A stretch of DNA of 64,000 nt from Plasmopara viticola (lineage: Eukaryota > Oomycota > Peronosporomycetes > Peronosporales > Peronosporaceae). Below, piece by piece: positions 36,500 through 48,615 of this stretch. The stretch covers positions 62,001-126,000 of the forward strand of contig MBPM02000010.1 of NCBI GenBank assembly GCA_001695595.3, given 5' to 3'. The position numbers and the translations under genes were made by a program. The stretch's first letter is position 1. Each line of letters starts with the position of its first letter. Under the pieces are notes generated by a model. It saw nothing but the letters and a program-made list of their open reading frames with translations. It had not been told where the DNA came from and did not search any database.

Positions 36500-36945
36500 G
36501 TAAAACCAAGTACCCTCAGCATAAACAAGTTGGCAGACAACTACCCGCTCATCACAAGACGGCAACGTCAGCCAAGTTGCTGACCCAAAAAAGCCACCAC
36601 TTGGTCAGCGTGCATTCGATCACGTGGCGTCCAAGCGTCATGCACTAACTCCATCGCGACGAGATCTTGCTTTAAAATGGGGTACAATGGGTACCCCGTC
36701 TCAGTACCTCTTTTTGGTCCTTGCACGCAGCTTTTTGCTCTAATAACGCATCATTTCCTCTGTTGCCGTTGCCGTTGCATACAAAACATCAGCGCTAAGT
36801 CCGCAAAAAGTACGTTTTATGGCAGAAGCGACATTTCTCCCGCGCTCGACGCTCGTTTCGTTGTCGTTTGCGCAATCTTTTGCGTCGATCTTGGCAAATG
36901 CAGTCAACTTTGTCAACCAGAATTTATAATTTTAACCTGCCGCCT
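36500..36945. other. Segment present in units 1 and 2, absent from unit 3
   Basis: Unit 3 passes directly from TTTCAACAACACATTATTTT to the sequence equivalent to about 36,935 here. The extra segment is less AT-rich than its surroundings. It holds the hairpin GGGGTACAATGGGTACCCC (36,678-36,696) and a 36-codon open frame starting at ATG 36,820. It looks like a captured piece of a gene's 5' region, but no parent was found. Confidence 0.4.
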
Positions 36946-37496
36946 GGTTGCGTAGTGCCCACTGTAGTGTGTCATTCGACTGTAGGCACATGCACAAAGT
37001 GTGCGCGACTGGTGAGTTCGACACAAGCTGTTCCAACGAAGTGCATGGAAGCAGAGCAGTCGATGGCTTACTTTATCGGATACTAATGGAGAAGCGTATC
37101 AGCAGGATCCATTCGAGCTATTTTTGTAATGTTGGAATTCGACACTAGTGCAGCGCTAAAACTATCACCCGCAATGTCTCGAGCTTAATCTCGCGCAATG
37201 CGATTGCAAATGGCCTTGATACTCTGCAGTAGTCACCCAGCCGTCAATGCAACTAAATCGAATCAAAACAACAAATAAGAAACGAGCAAATGTGTACTTT
37301 TTCACTAAGCAGCTACGAAGTCATAGTCAAAGCCGAAGGCGAAGGCGGTGGGTACACATCGGGTGCACTCTCAAAACCACGAAGTTAAATAGGGCGAATG
37401 AGTGAAACATGCGGTACAAGACATTTAAGTAGTGCATTAAATTCGCGATCTGTCGATTTTCGCAGTTGTAGCTACCACTGCGAAAAGCATCTTGTT

Positions 37497-37964
37497 TTAC
37501 TTTTGGGTTATAGCGAGCACAATTAAAGCGACGAAAGTGACCGAAACAAGGCCAATCGCATAGTACTCCGCAAAAGTCCTTTTTACAAGTTTTTTCTTTT
37601 TTACTGGCAAACCCGACACTTGCTTATTCAGCTCTCGCAATGCTTCCTTTGATTTCTTGTCCAACTTTGCGTCTATAGTCGCGGCATCGTCCGCCGTTCG
37701 TGCGGATTTGGTGCTCGATGCAGCTTTCTTGTCAAGAGCCTTTTGCCCTTTTAAAAGTGGTGATGCAGCCTCGTCACCACTTTGAGCAACTTTCGACCTT
37801 CTTCCAGGTAAAACAGATCTGAGCCAATCCCTCATTCGGAATGGCAAGCGCCGACTCTGATGGACATTAATTTTGGCGTCCACGTCGCCGTCAGCACTGG
37901 CAATAGTGGAGCTGCACACGACGAAAGTGACAACGAAGAGGACGTTTAAGACTCTGAAATTCAT
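37497..37964 (-). CDS. Small secreted, C-terminally membrane-anchored protein (effector candidate), copy 1
   Basis: A 155-residue single-exon protein. Residues 1-24 form a clear signal peptide (MNFRVLNVLFVVTFVVCSS, cut expected after ASA). A polar, Lys/Ser-rich middle part follows, with SRRLPFRMRDWLR at about 37-49; RRLP is only loosely like the RxLR motif of oomycete effectors, and no EER is seen. A single transmembrane helix closes the protein (IGLVSVTFVALIVLAI) after a basic run (VKKKKLVKR). It could be an effector or a cell-surface protein. A TCATT initiator-like site lies 28-46 bp upstream. The unit 2 copy is frameshifted; the unit 3 copy is intact but has a different C-terminal part. 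Confidence 0.7.
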   Translation of the reverse strand: MNFRVLNVLFVVTFVVCSSTIASADGDVDAKINVHQSRRLPFRMRDWLRSVLPGRRSKVAQSGDEAASPLLKGQKALDKKAASSTKSARTADDAATIDAKLDKKSKEALRELNKQVSGLPVKKKKLVKRTFAEYYAIGLVSVTFVALIVLAITQK

Positions 37965-37991
37965 GCTGTTTGTGTATCAGCCCTTGGACGG

Positions 37992-38010
37992 CCAATTCGA
38001 AAATAATGAA
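37992..38010 (-). promoter_or_regulatory. Inr-like core promoter, secreted-protein gene 1
   Basis: On the minus strand this reads TTCATTATTTTCGAATTGG, like the oomycete initiator, 28 bp before the ATG at 37,964. It is unchanged in units 2 and 3. Confidence 0.45.
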
Positions 38011-38342
38011 CCATTAGCAACTGCGATGAATGCACCACATTAAAGAGAGCCCAAAACTCAAAAGACCTACCCCGCATACAAATCAATTTGCAAGCATAAG
38101 CTGTACAAACTACCGTGTAAAGGTCTGCGTTGTCGAAAAAGACCGTACAAAAGAAAAAGTACAAATGTTGTTACACATACATTTGTACTCTTTCTTCTCT
38201 TTTTGATTTGCAAATATTGCCGTCTCTTTCGTTGTGCAAGCGATTGTAATTTCGAGCTTTTCGTAACTTCTGTCGTCCCATCGTGCATTTAGGGAATCGT
38301 GCGTGATGCGCAGTACATATCAACATTCACGCACGCATCTGC

Positions 38343-39440
38343 TTAACATGTAGAGTGCGTATTATGTACGTCCTCCAAAAGCGATAACAACACACCACTC
38401 GACATCATGCGACGCATCTTGATCTCTTCAGTCTCCCGTGTCAGCTCCACTGCGGCTTCATCACTCTGCGTCTTGACTAAAGCGTGTTCCACGACTTCAC
38501 GCGCAAGCACACAAGCCATTTGACGCAAACATCGGACCACTTCAATCCGAACTACGATTGACGCATCGTTGGTCGCCATGCACAAGACATCAAAAGTCGC
38601 TTCCGGTAGACAAAGCTTGACCTTTTCCGCTAATGATGATGGAAAAGACCGACTATTTTTTGCCTCACAGTGTGGAATCCACTCAACCAAGGTCACAAGT
38701 ACTTGAGCAGCCAGCACTCGGACCTCGTCGCAGGGTGCAAAGAGCGAAAAGCTTGTCAGCCGATCAAAGTGCTCGACTGCTGCGTTGTCGAGCGACCTTG
38801 TCTCCCTAACAAAGCTCTGTCATTCAATCCCAGATACGTCCAAAGACAAATCGCCTGCATGCCAGCATCGTGATCTTCCACGCACGTGTGCAATAAACCC
38901 TTTAATTGGTCAAACTTTTCAGTACACAAGAGTCAGTCGACAACGATCCGTCGCATCTCGCGACGGAGCTTGAAGCCCACCCCTACACTCATACATTGCA
39001 TCAGCTGCTCTCCCATGGCAATCACTTGGATCATCGGCTCAACTACAGCTAATTTGACCGACAAAAGATGTCGAAGACCACGTACGATGGCACTCACGAC
39101 GATGGTACCGCTTCTACCCGCATCTTTGGATGGTTTCTTACTGTTCAGAGTGGTAGGCTGTGACTACTTAGAATGAGAAGAGAAAATCAATCGCCGCTGA
39201 TGTTCTAATAGCTGAATTCAAGCAATAAACGAGCCTGTAGATGAGAGTCCACTGTGCTCTGCAGCTTTGTGCAAATGGTATTCAGTACAGCCATTGGATG
39301 TTTTTGAGACTCGTGTACGAGAGTCAATTTGAGACAGTGGAGACTCGAAGATTCCTTAAAGTAAAAAGCATTGGTCAGAGAAGAGATGCGAGGCCATTTG
39401 ATGGCTGTTTCGGCCTCGATATTCGGCGCTTTCGCCATCA
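38343..39440 (-). pseudogene. HEAT-like gene fragment, unit 1
   Basis: Minus-strand open pieces in more than one frame read as helical repeats: SIVVRIEVVRCLRQMACVLA near 38,500, a middle piece at about 38,900-39,150 containing IVVSAIVRGLRHLLSVKLAV, and KLTLVHESQKHPMAVLNTIC near 39,300. The spacing of hydrophobic residues suggests HEAT/ARM repeats. Frame breaks and stops between pieces mark it as a captured, dead fragment. The parent gene could not be named. Confidence 0.5.
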
Positions 39441-39556
39441 GAAGTGGTCACATCCTGTCGCTTCATGTTTAGCTTACAAAGTAATTACGAAAGAGTCTAA
39501 AAAGTAGCGTGTGAGTAAGTATAATATGAAGTACATAAAAATACATTGAGCTGCTG

Positions 39557-40066
39557 CTGAATAAGACGCTTAATAGATGATGATGGCGAAGGCTAAAGTC
39601 GATAGACCCAAGAAGTAGATGAAGCTGGTCGAATGGTGGAGACACGCTGAGCGAGAAATAGTGGAACCCTTGTCAACAACTGCCAAGCATCGTGCGCTGC
39701 TTATGCAACAGTTGCACTTTGACCAGAACACGTGGCTCATCAAGCATGCCAAACAGCCGTATTTTTAGTTTTCGGGTTTACAAAAGCGCATGCTTCGACA
39801 GTAGTTCAATGCACTGGACTCGAACGCGTCGGTACGATTTCGATTGAAGAATTGGAGGATCCGATGCTATCGATTGGTATCGTGAATGGCACGCACGAGA
39901 TCTGAGAGATGGTGAACAAGTTGGACAAGGACTCGAATGGCCAGATTGATCTCCAGGAGTTTGTGGACTTTTTGACACCGCATACAAGACACATAACTCA
40001 TTCGAGTCCTCACAAGTATGAAGTGATGTTTCATAAGCTTACGAAGAAAATGGAGGTACGACTATG
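39557..40066 (+). pseudogene. EF-hand protein pseudogene, unit 1
   Basis: Plus-strand reading gives a calmodulin-like tail: ISIEELEDPMLSIGIV, then EMVNKLDKDSNGQIDLQEFV, whose DKDSNGQIDLQE (39,924-39,959) fits a canonical EF-hand loop. An upstream piece (MKLVEWWRHAEREIVEPLST) belongs to the same gene. In-frame stops interrupt the pieces. It abuts the truncated copia element. Unit 2 lacks 23 bp within it. Confidence 0.65.
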
Positions 40067-42236
40067 GCAATAATCTAATGGTGGAAGATGAGCTCCCATG
40101 GGTTTCGTCCAAAACTGGCTGTCGATCCACTCGATGCTGAACCTTGACTTCATCACCCTCCTACATTTCTTGAACAAATAGTTCCGGCTTGTGCTCTTGC
40201 GTGTCGTAAATGCCGTCCACTTCACGCTCGTCCAATTTTACAGAGCGATTCACTTTGATCTTGGCATTCTCCAAGTCAAACAAGCGATGGTTCTTGACAT
40301 TCTCCGCATAGCCGAGAAACATAGGCTTGAGACTCTGGGGTTTCAATTTGGTCCGTTTCGTATTGTTACTATGAGCGTAGCCTTGCGAATTAAATACGCG
40401 CAGGTGATCTATTTGAGTTTTGTCTAAAAAAACCTAGCTCGTACTGCGTGATGTCAGGATAGACCATATTGCTGAAGCGTTTGACTAAATAAACCGTAGT
40501 ATTTACCGCTTCCGCCCACCATTCCGTCGAGACGCTCTTGTAGTGTAACATTCTGCGGGACTTTTCCATATTAATCATGTTCGTACGCTCCGCCACTCCG
40601 TTCCGCTGAGGGCTGTATAGAACGGAGCGCTGATGTACAATGCCGTTCTCTTGACATTCTTCAGCCATTTCTTTGTTTACAAACTCGGTCTCGTTGTCGA
40701 CCTTAGTCATGCATTATACTGGTTTTTGTATATCGTCAGGATCTCCTTAGACTTTCCTGTCACTTCGCTCTTGTTTTTGATCAAAATAAGCGCAACATAT
40801 TGTGAAAAATAAATCACGAACAGAGAGAACGTACTTGACACCACCCTTCGAATAAGTTCTCATTGGCCCCATCACATCTGTGTGAATACGCTCCAAAACA
40901 CATGTCGTCTTTGTCATTGAATGAGATGGAAACACCGTGATCGCCTTCTTGCCCTTCAAACACCCTGTACTCAATGTTTCCACACTTTGCTCAATAACTG
41001 GGATACCATTGGTCAATCGCTGTGTACTCATCAGCACATCCTTGCTGGAGTGTCTCATGCGGCTATGCCAAAGCTCTCACTGATTGTCAGCCCCGGAATG
41101 TTCAACGAGGCATGATGCTTCTCCTTGCTCACAGTCAAGCAAATACGACTTTCCAACTCAAGTACCCGATGCAATTGCTTGATTCTTATTTCAGATGGCG
41201 CATGACGAACACGAAAACTCCACACTCAAACCACGCTCAGCCAGCTTGCCAACTGACAGCAACCTTCTATCAAGTCCGGGAATGTGCAGAACTTCAACCA
41301 TGCGAATGCCCATTCCATCCAAACAGCCAGTTTCACCGTGTCGTTACCTTCGACGAGCAACTTCTACCCGTCTGCAATCGTAACTTCGATGCTAGCTTCT
41401 AGGCCCTTGTAACCAAGCTGTGTGAGGTCATGTGGGAAGTTGCTCCACTGTCAATCAGCCATCCTGATGACTTATCTTCACCAACAACAAACCTGTATCG
41501 TCGCTTTTAAATCTTTTACCAGCTGGGCAGTTCCGCTTCATGTGCCCAATGTGGTCACAATTAAAGCACTTGTCCTTGAATCCGCCGTTATTGCGTGGAG
41601 GACACACCCTGTTGTCAATTGTCCCGTCAACCTTTGAATCTTCTAGCATTTCCTTACATGCGAAATGCTTTCTCCGTAGCTTCATTCCTCTGTAGCTTCT
41701 CTGATTTTTATCAAGCAGCTTCTTCTTGACTTTAATTCACGAAAAGTCTCCGCATTCTCCGCAATAGACGATATCATGTCATATTCCGAAGGTAGACTGC
41801 TGAGAAGTACCACCAGCTGGTGTGACTCATTAATTGGCTCTTCAGTAGTCTGAAGCCTCACTACTAGCTCGTCAAAATGATTCAGATGCTCTGCCATGCT
41901 TGTCCCATTTTCCATCTTGAACTCGTGTTGTCGACGAGTCATCGCTACACGACTGGAAAGAGTCGAGCAATTGTAGAAATCGCGAAGGGTTCCCCATGCC
42001 TCCATGGCGCGCGTAGCTGACCGTATCTTTGTCTGGTGCTGAATCTCAACGCCTTGAGTGATGATGCCTAGCGCCTTGGCAATATTAACCAGCCACGCCA
42101 CCGTGATGTCACTCTCTTCTCTGACGGCCATGATGTGCCCCAGGAGACCCTTATGCACCACGGCCATCCTTATGTTGAATTTCCAGTGGTAACAGTTTCC
42201 ACTCCCTAGGAAGACTTCGGTGCGCTTGTTAGCCAT
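40060..42236 (-). mobile_element. Dead Ty1/copia retroelement, unit 1
   Basis: Minus-strand order gag to integrase. Gag begins at ATG 42,236 (MANKRTEVFLGSGNCYHWKF) and includes a UBN2-type region; a CCHC knuckle (CFNCDHIGHMKRNC) follows in another frame near 41,540. A pre-integrase and integrase core come next (ERIHTDVMGPMRTYSKGGVK; SVLYSPQRNGVAERTN), then a post-integrase piece ending near 40,161. Reverse transcriptase and RNase H are missing. Several frameshifts are shared with unit 2, so the element was dead before the duplication. A primer-site-like AGGTTAACAGC lies upstream of gag at about 42,273-42,283; LTR limits could not be set. Confidence 0.85.
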
Positions 42237-42539
42237 AGTGGGCGAGGACGTTGCCTGTGAAGAAAGGCTTGTTGCGGCTGTTAACCTATTGAATCGGAGA
42301 AAAACCAATTTATCTAGACCAATGAACGGCTACCATTATGCAATCACTGACAGTGACGTACTCGTATATACTGTGACGTTATCCACCTGTTCAACACGCA
42401 TTCGGCGGTCTAATTTTAACAAGCTCACTGCGAAGGAAAGCGATCTAACAAAACAATTCGGGGACCTTAAACGACTAGCCGAGTTCGGGGCTTATCGGAA
42501 GAAAAGCAACTTCTAAGAACAATTCAAAGACCTACGCTG

Positions 42540-43500
42540 AGATGCGCGGCGGTCGATTCATTTTTTGCACAGAGGAACTTTGCTTACTATTTTTGGCCCT
42601 AAGGGGATCAACGTGTGCAATAAATATCTTGCTTTCATCGATCCTATATCAACTCTGTAATATAGACAGAAAATACGTTCATTTCGAGGTGCATCAGTTT
42701 GATAACTACCGAACGGAAGTTGGATTGGTCATAACAATGACCAAAAGAGGGCTGCCAATTTGCCAGGGCATTGGATAACCAACTTAATGCCGATTGAAAT
42801 TGCTTCGGCTTCAGCAGATGCTACTGCACCGAGATTTGTCTCTTTTGTCTGAGCAAAAGCTGCTTCTGCGAAGTTCTGCGTTTACAACTAAGGTTGTACC
42901 TACATGGTAGGCTGTTTTGCCACAAAGGCTGCATTTGCGTCGTGGATAGCGAGCATTTAAAAACTCACCTGTCTGGGGACCGCTCAGCAAAGGAAGACTC
43001 TGGAAGAGCCTCCCACACTATTGGTGCGGGAACAGTGCGCCTACCGCTCTACCTCGCCCGGTGGTCCACCGAAATCTCCACCTTCTCGTGATGCATATAG
43101 CACATATGTTTTCCAGATGGAGATGCGCGAAGCCTCACATTAATGACAGCGTTGCTGGCTATGCGCGCTTCAACAGCCGGGTCCAGAATGTTTTGATAGC
43201 GCCAAAATAATTCTTCAAAAGGCTCCAGTCCCGGCTTCACCTACAAGACAAACGTTTTGGTGACTTTGTGCCGCTTTCGACAATGCGACTATGCCGTCGA
43301 TTGTAGAAATTTAGCAACTCGATAAGGAAGAACATATAGTAAGTCATTTCCTTTGAGTCAAGCCAGCTTAGGGCTACCAAGTAAAACTGCCCCGTTCATG
43401 ACAAAGAATTTAGAGCCGAGTGCATAATGCATCTCTTACTTGTGACCTTGTCAGAGCTTGCATTTTTTAAAGGCGATAAGTGTTTTTTATTTGTATGAAT
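42540..43500 (-). pseudogene. Decayed transposon-like coding remnant, unit 1
   Basis: Minus-strand pieces include FYLVALSWLDSKEMTYYM (about 43,350), a 63-codon open piece at 43,049-43,240, and FLNARYPRRKCSLCGKTAYH with a C-x2-C near 42,930. Stops and shifts separate them. The pattern resembles the end of a piggyBac-like transposase but too weakly to be named. The same remnant occurs in units 0 and 2. Confidence 0.3.
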
Positions 43501-44763
43501 GGTTATCATTCTTCGCGAAACGCAACTTATGTATTTAGCCTGACAAGCTGAATAAATTTATTAATGTGCCTTGATGCAAACTGGATATAAAAGGGTCCAC
43601 ATAAGCAGGAGTAGAGACTCTACGTCGAACAGATTCGTCAGGCACGTCAGCCTTAAATAAGCTTATTCATCGTTGATTCATAGTCAAGTGGGCTATTTTT
43701 CAACAGCGATCGCATTGCATAGCTAGACAGTCGATCTTACGATGTGATATATTTAGCAGATCTAGTCCAGATTGCTGTGTTGGCCTGGTAATGATGTGGT
43801 TAAATGCGCAATACAGAAGAGTCAGGCTTGAATTTGCGATCGTCTATCTCTGGGGTCATCAAGTGGAAGACCCGAAAATTTGCTGCACGCCTCCTGTGTA
43901 CAAGATGCCCATAGAAAGCCTCGTTTGCGGTGTTATCGGATGTCTTAAAAGAAGTGCAAACGCCAAAGTTTGAGGTAGTCGTATGTTAAGTTACCAGAAG
44001 GCGTGGCTGGTACGACAACATAACATGATAGAAATTCGGGAAGGTGCCGAATGATGTAACGATCTATGAAAGGCGTACACGCTGCGCTATCTGTGTCGTT
44101 CGTCATAAAAATTTAAAGGCTACAATTCTCCAGTATGGAGTCTATCTCTTGAGCTAGGCGTTTTCGCCTTTATTATTGCTTTCTTACCGGCATTTATACA
44201 TTGCTCATTTTTAAATACAGCCCCCGCAAACGTAATCCAGGGTCCAGCTGCACAAATTAGTCAATCGGCTAACAGCGAAAACTCAAAAATAAAAATCGAC
44301 CGTGGTCATGTGAAGGATTGAGCAGTGTAAATTCGTCCCTAAATGCTGTGTCTAATATGTATATGAGTAGCATGATTTTAAAAGTAAAAATATTAACCAA
44401 GGTCTCCAATAGAATTTGATCATTCTAGACCATCACATAACCTGTACCAATTAATAGTCAATAGATAGCCTGTCACGTCGAGACCAACAGTACAACCTAG
44501 AGGTATGGCAAGATTCTGCGAAAATGTTCAGGCATAGCAGCCTTAAGTAATAGAGTGTGCACAAGCTTTAACTTGCCAATGCTGTCGTTTAAGCTCAAGT
44601 CAGGAAGCACTTAGTCTGCTTACGGATAGCTATTTCGCAATCAAAGTACGAGTTCTTTTAGAGAAATGCTGGTAGAGATAATATTACTGCAACTGCTTGA
44701 AATACTGTACTAAGTTCGCACGATATCCGACGGCGCCGACTTCGAAAACGGTGTTTTCGGCAC

Positions 44764-44780
44764 AGTCATTGCGTTTTTGC
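44764..44780 (+). promoter_or_regulatory. Inr-like core promoter, ankyrin gene 2
   Basis: AGTCATTGCGTTTTTGC, same sequence and spacing to the ATG as in unit 1. Confidence 0.4.
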
Positions 44781-44810
44781 TTCGGTAGTGCACGCACGAG
44801 AATAAAAACA

Positions 44811-45626
44811 ATGACAATGCCAGTTTTGGCCTGTGTGGCGCTGGTGGCTCGTCATTCCGACACACTCGGGGCACTGCAGCACGTAGAGCAAACGATCAGC
44901 GACTTCATCGACTACTCCAAATGTTGGACCATGGCCAGAGCAGTCTCCTGTAGATACATGAGACTTTTACGCCGAATTCTCGTTCATCGAGGAAAAGATG
45001 ATAACAAAGGTGATAACAAAGGTTCTTGTATGGACATTGAACGGGCGATGGAAGTGGCATCGGCGAGTGGGGACATGGAAATGGTGCAATTCCTGCACGA
45101 GACTTTCCCTCAGCATAGCAAGACGCGGTGTCTTGAGCTCGCGGCCTCCAACGGTCATCTTGATGTTCTTAGATGGATTTACAAGCACAGGAATGAAAAA
45201 GACACTCTGTCAATGTCTGCCTTTGACTTCGCGGCTGGAAATGGACACCTTGACGTCGTCGAGTGGATGCATGCAAACCGATCGAGAGGGTGTTCAACAC
45301 GGGCAATGGATTGCGCTGCACGAAATGGACATTTACACATTGTACAATGGCTGCATGCACACCGTCAAGAAGGATGTACAACGCAAGCAATCGATTGGGC
45401 CGCGCAAGAAGGACACTTTGAGGTGGTGCAGTGGCTGCTCTTGAATCGACAGGAAGGATGCTCTTCCATTGCCATTGATGCAGCTGCTTCTAATGGCCAC
45501 TTGAAGCTCGTACACTGGCTTCACGAACACTGTAATGTGACCTGCTCTTACTTTGCATGCGCGATGGCCGCAGAGCGTGGGCATCACCACATTTTAGAAT
45601 ATATTGGTCAGATCGAACAGACCTAA
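44811..45626 (+). CDS. Ankyrin-repeat protein, copy 2
   Basis: 271 residues, intact. It differs from copy 1 by a four-residue duplication in the linker before the repeats ([10 protein letters not shown] in place of DNEGSC) and by scattered substitutions in the first half. From about 45,290 onward it is identical to copy 1 at every site compared by eye. The repeats and lack of signal peptide are as in copy 1. The five-repeat core ([16 protein letters not shown] and so on) is unchanged. Confidence 0.85.
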   Translation: MTMPVLACVALVARHSDTLGALQHVEQTISDFIDYSKCWTMARAVSCRYMRLLRRILVHRGKDDNKGDNKGSCMDIERAMEVASASGDMEMVQFLHETFPQHSKTRCLELAASNGHLDVLRWIYKHRNEKDTLSMSAFDFAAGNGHLDVVEWMHANRSRGCSTRAMDCAARNGHLHIVQWLHAHRQEGCTTQAIDWAAQEGHFEVVQWLLLNRQEGCSSIAIDAAASNGHLKLVHWLHEHCNVTCSYFACAMAAERGHHHILEYIGQIEQT

Positions 45627-45714
45627 ATTACTGCTTTAGGGCTGAATGGAAAATAATCCAAAAATTTGTAATAATTTTGAATTGGTGAGGATATATGCAC
45701 TACATACATGAGTA

Positions 45715-46028
45715 AGTCTCGGAAAAGGTTGGGGTGACGCCCTCCTTCCAAGCGCGGGGGCTTAATGCTCGCGCGCTTCAAGCAGATGCTCTCGGGCATC
45801 TGCAGGTCTCTAACAAGTCTCACTCTCGACGTGACGGTCTCCAGCACCAGGCCACCTGGGCTCTTACCAAGTCAGAGCTAGAAAAAAATGGAAGACCCTC
45901 ACGACCTCGGTGCTAGATGCACTGCCTACCGAACGAGACCCGACGTATGCGGACACCACTCTATGGCGTGGACTAGCCAGACTGAGCCTAGCGCGTGCAT
46001 AACTTGGCAACGCGATAACGTAATACAT
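45715..46028 (+). mobile_element. SINE-like retroposon, copy D
   Basis: The same insertion as copy C, with the same 14-bp target duplication TACATACATGAGTA (45,701-45,714 and 46,029-46,042). It was carried along by the segmental duplication rather than inserted independently. Confidence 0.85.
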
Positions 46029-47508
46029 TACATACATGAGTACATTATATCATGGGGTTATACGAATTTTGCGTCAAACAAGCTTAATCTGAATTAGGTA
46101 CAATAACTGAATTGGGAAGACGTTCGCCGAAGCCGCGCTACCATAGCGAAAACGAAGGCTGTACTTTAATAAGGTTAGCTTTTCCTGTATAGATTTGACA
46201 GTTGGCAATCGCGTTGTCAGTCTGTGAGAAAAGAAGGACTGCGACCGTAGATATTTTGCTTCCTTTAAAAATAAAGAGTAATTTAAAGATTATTGCCTAA
46301 ATATATTGTGTAAACGAAACCAGACATCGTGTGCAATACTGAACCATATATCTGAAATGAGGTAAGCAACGACATACAATGCAATTTACGCTTGAAAAGC
46401 ACTGTTTGTAAAATATAGAGAGTACACAATTTACGCGTCACCTGGAATGAGCCGCTGGTGAAGGCCACCTCGAGCAGTAACATTTATTATAGATTAAGCT
46501 AGCAACAACAAGAAGGGAGAGCTCGGCTAAAACACTTTGATGCTTTTGCTTAATGCAAAGCCACGAGTAGAAGCGCAATTTCGCATATCAGTATTGACTT
46601 ACGGTGTCAGAGCTGATTATGTGCGGTCTTATGTTCAAGCAATGCACAAATTTTGACTTTCGACCACTTTTTAGACGAACATGCCCTTTATCCAATAGAT
46701 CAATACGTGACTTCGCATGCCAATAACTCATGTTAATCCTTGTGTCTATCAAAAATGCCTGTAAACGTGTTACCTTACCAAGTCAGCTACTTCAAATGAA
46801 CCGATCCATTTGAGCCTCTTTAATTAAGCACCAACCAAACTGTGAGAAAAGGAACCGCCCGCTAAATTGGCGGATGAAGAAGTACCTTTTGCGATATCTC
46901 TGGATAAAAGATCGAGAAAAAGCCAATTCGTCGCAGGAACAAAAGCCTCTTTTTTTCTTACAGTGTTGCAATATGTCACTAATTGGCGAGCAGGCACTGC
47001 TGGACTTCATCTCAATTCGATATCAGGTTAAGTAACACATTTAAGGTCGGCTATCGCCTTGGTGTACTTTTGGCAATGCTATTCAGCTGCATGTGAGCGT
47101 CCATTCTTTACATACATGGCTGTCGAAGGCTTAACAACTAACCCGAGAGTATAATTGATCACCCACCGGCAACATGACTTTGTAGCCGGGAAATTGACAA
47201 ACGGACAGTTCTTTAATTAAAAGCGTTTAGTGAAGAATGGTTGAGACTCGACTCGTAACTTTATTGCCCGAAATATGTCAGCTCACGTACAAACTTGCTG
47301 GAAAGATGTAAAGGATGCCTGAACAGCAGCACTGAATATTGTCTGTCGCTTTATGCTGGGATTGACTGACGCTGTGTCGAGATAATTTGATAACTTCGTA
47401 AAAAAACAGAGACGAGCTCTTGTGGCAACGTGCAAAGATCTCGCTTGCTTTGGATATCGCAAGAGGTTTGATATATCTGCAGTGTCTGCGAATACAGTGC
47501 GCTGAACA

Positions 47509-47906
47509 ATGCACCATGACCCCAAGTCTAAACATCGTTGTTCTAAACGCATTTTTTCATGTGCGAGTTGCAAGACTTTGATTAGCAAACAACGTCGTCA
47601 GGCGTCGGAACGTTATTTTAATCTGCTAAGGCAAAAAGTGTTCGAAAAGAGCAGACAATTATTCACTCGGTGTCGTGAAATCCGAGATTGAAGCGCCTGA
47701 TTTAAATGTCATCTCCGACAAGTGGTGAAAATCTGTACGCAACTGGACCCTGATGCGCGACCAAGCTTTATGCAAGCGGCTTCGGCTTACCAAGATAATA
47801 AGCGGCTGACCTCAGAGCTAGAAGACGATGTCAAAGCTGTCATTAGTGTCGATGATGGCATATGCAGACTAGAAGGAATTTTGCGTGCGTCCAAGTAATA
47901 GTTTTT
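47509..47906 (+). pseudogene. Decayed gene fragment of unknown identity, unit 2
   Basis: Unit 2 counterpart of the fragment at 35,115, with both open pieces kept and the same frame break between them. Confidence 0.4.
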
Positions 47907-48309
47907 CGAAATTAGCATGAAATTTTAGGCAAATTTGATCGATATTCAGATTTTAGATTGCAGAATATAATTTGCATTGCATGGTGAAGGGAATATATCA
48001 CTGCAGCTTACCTTGAAATGGTGGCTTCGTGTCCAATCCCTTTAGAACTAAATCGAAAAGAAAAGCAACATAGATATGCAGTTGTGGCAAGTTGTTATTG
48101 TGTAAAGGATTTTCCAATAGCGTTGGCGTTACCGAACTCTGCTCCTTCAAGCGAGTAAAATAAAAATGCAATATCTGAAAAAATGAATAAAATCAGGTAG
48201 TAATTAATTTGTGAGACGAGTATATCTAACGTTTAATAATTTAAGTGTGATACTAAAGAGGGAAACTGGAAGAAACTTTGCAAGTTTTTCATTTATAGAA
48301 TAATTATTT

Positions 48310-48615
48310 TTGATGCAAATGGGCGCAAATGGCGGCAGCACCTCGATCAAGACGCAAGGATCAATCAATAGCATGGAAAATGCAAGGGGTTTTCAGATTG
48401 GGGTCAAATTGCGAAAAGCAGCTATTGTGTATATTGCAGTTTATCCTATGGAAGCTACGCTAATCTCAACAAGTCGAATATCAAATAGGCAATCCCCCTT
48501 TAAAGAGCAAAATATGGTGTTCAAATTATACCTACGTATCTGCCATCAGTCGTGCTGTGTGCACAAGGCTGTTGGAAGGGAGCTAAGAAAAGAAACACTT
48601 CTTGTAATGCTTTAG
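48310..48615 (+). pseudogene. Truncated small ORF, unit 2
   Basis: Unit 2 counterpart of 35,916-36,221; it has the same TAG that cuts the frame still open in unit 3. Confidence 0.4.

Larger units (their letters stand above)
31970..44355 (+). repeat. Tandem array unit 1 (12.4 kb)
   Basis: First full unit. The ankyrin gene at 32,428 recurs at 44,811 (offset 12,383) and 57,154 (further 12,343). Content in order: ankyrin gene (+), SINE-like copy C, decayed plus-strand exons, secreted/TM gene (-), HEAT-like fragment (-), EF-hand pseudogene (+), dead copia element (-), transposon-like remnant (-). From about 32,850 to 43,980 it is almost identical to unit 2. Boundaries are set by eye and are approximate. 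Confidence 0.9.

Noticed and set aside
37800..37860. A true RxLR-EER effector motif in the secreted-protein gene
   Set aside because: Only RRLP is present and there is no EER-type acidic motif; the C-terminal membrane anchor is also unusual for that class.
42283..42780. A full LTR of the copia element
   Set aside because: A primer-site-like sequence is present upstream of gag, but no matching second LTR is found at the other end, which is truncated, so limits cannot be set.
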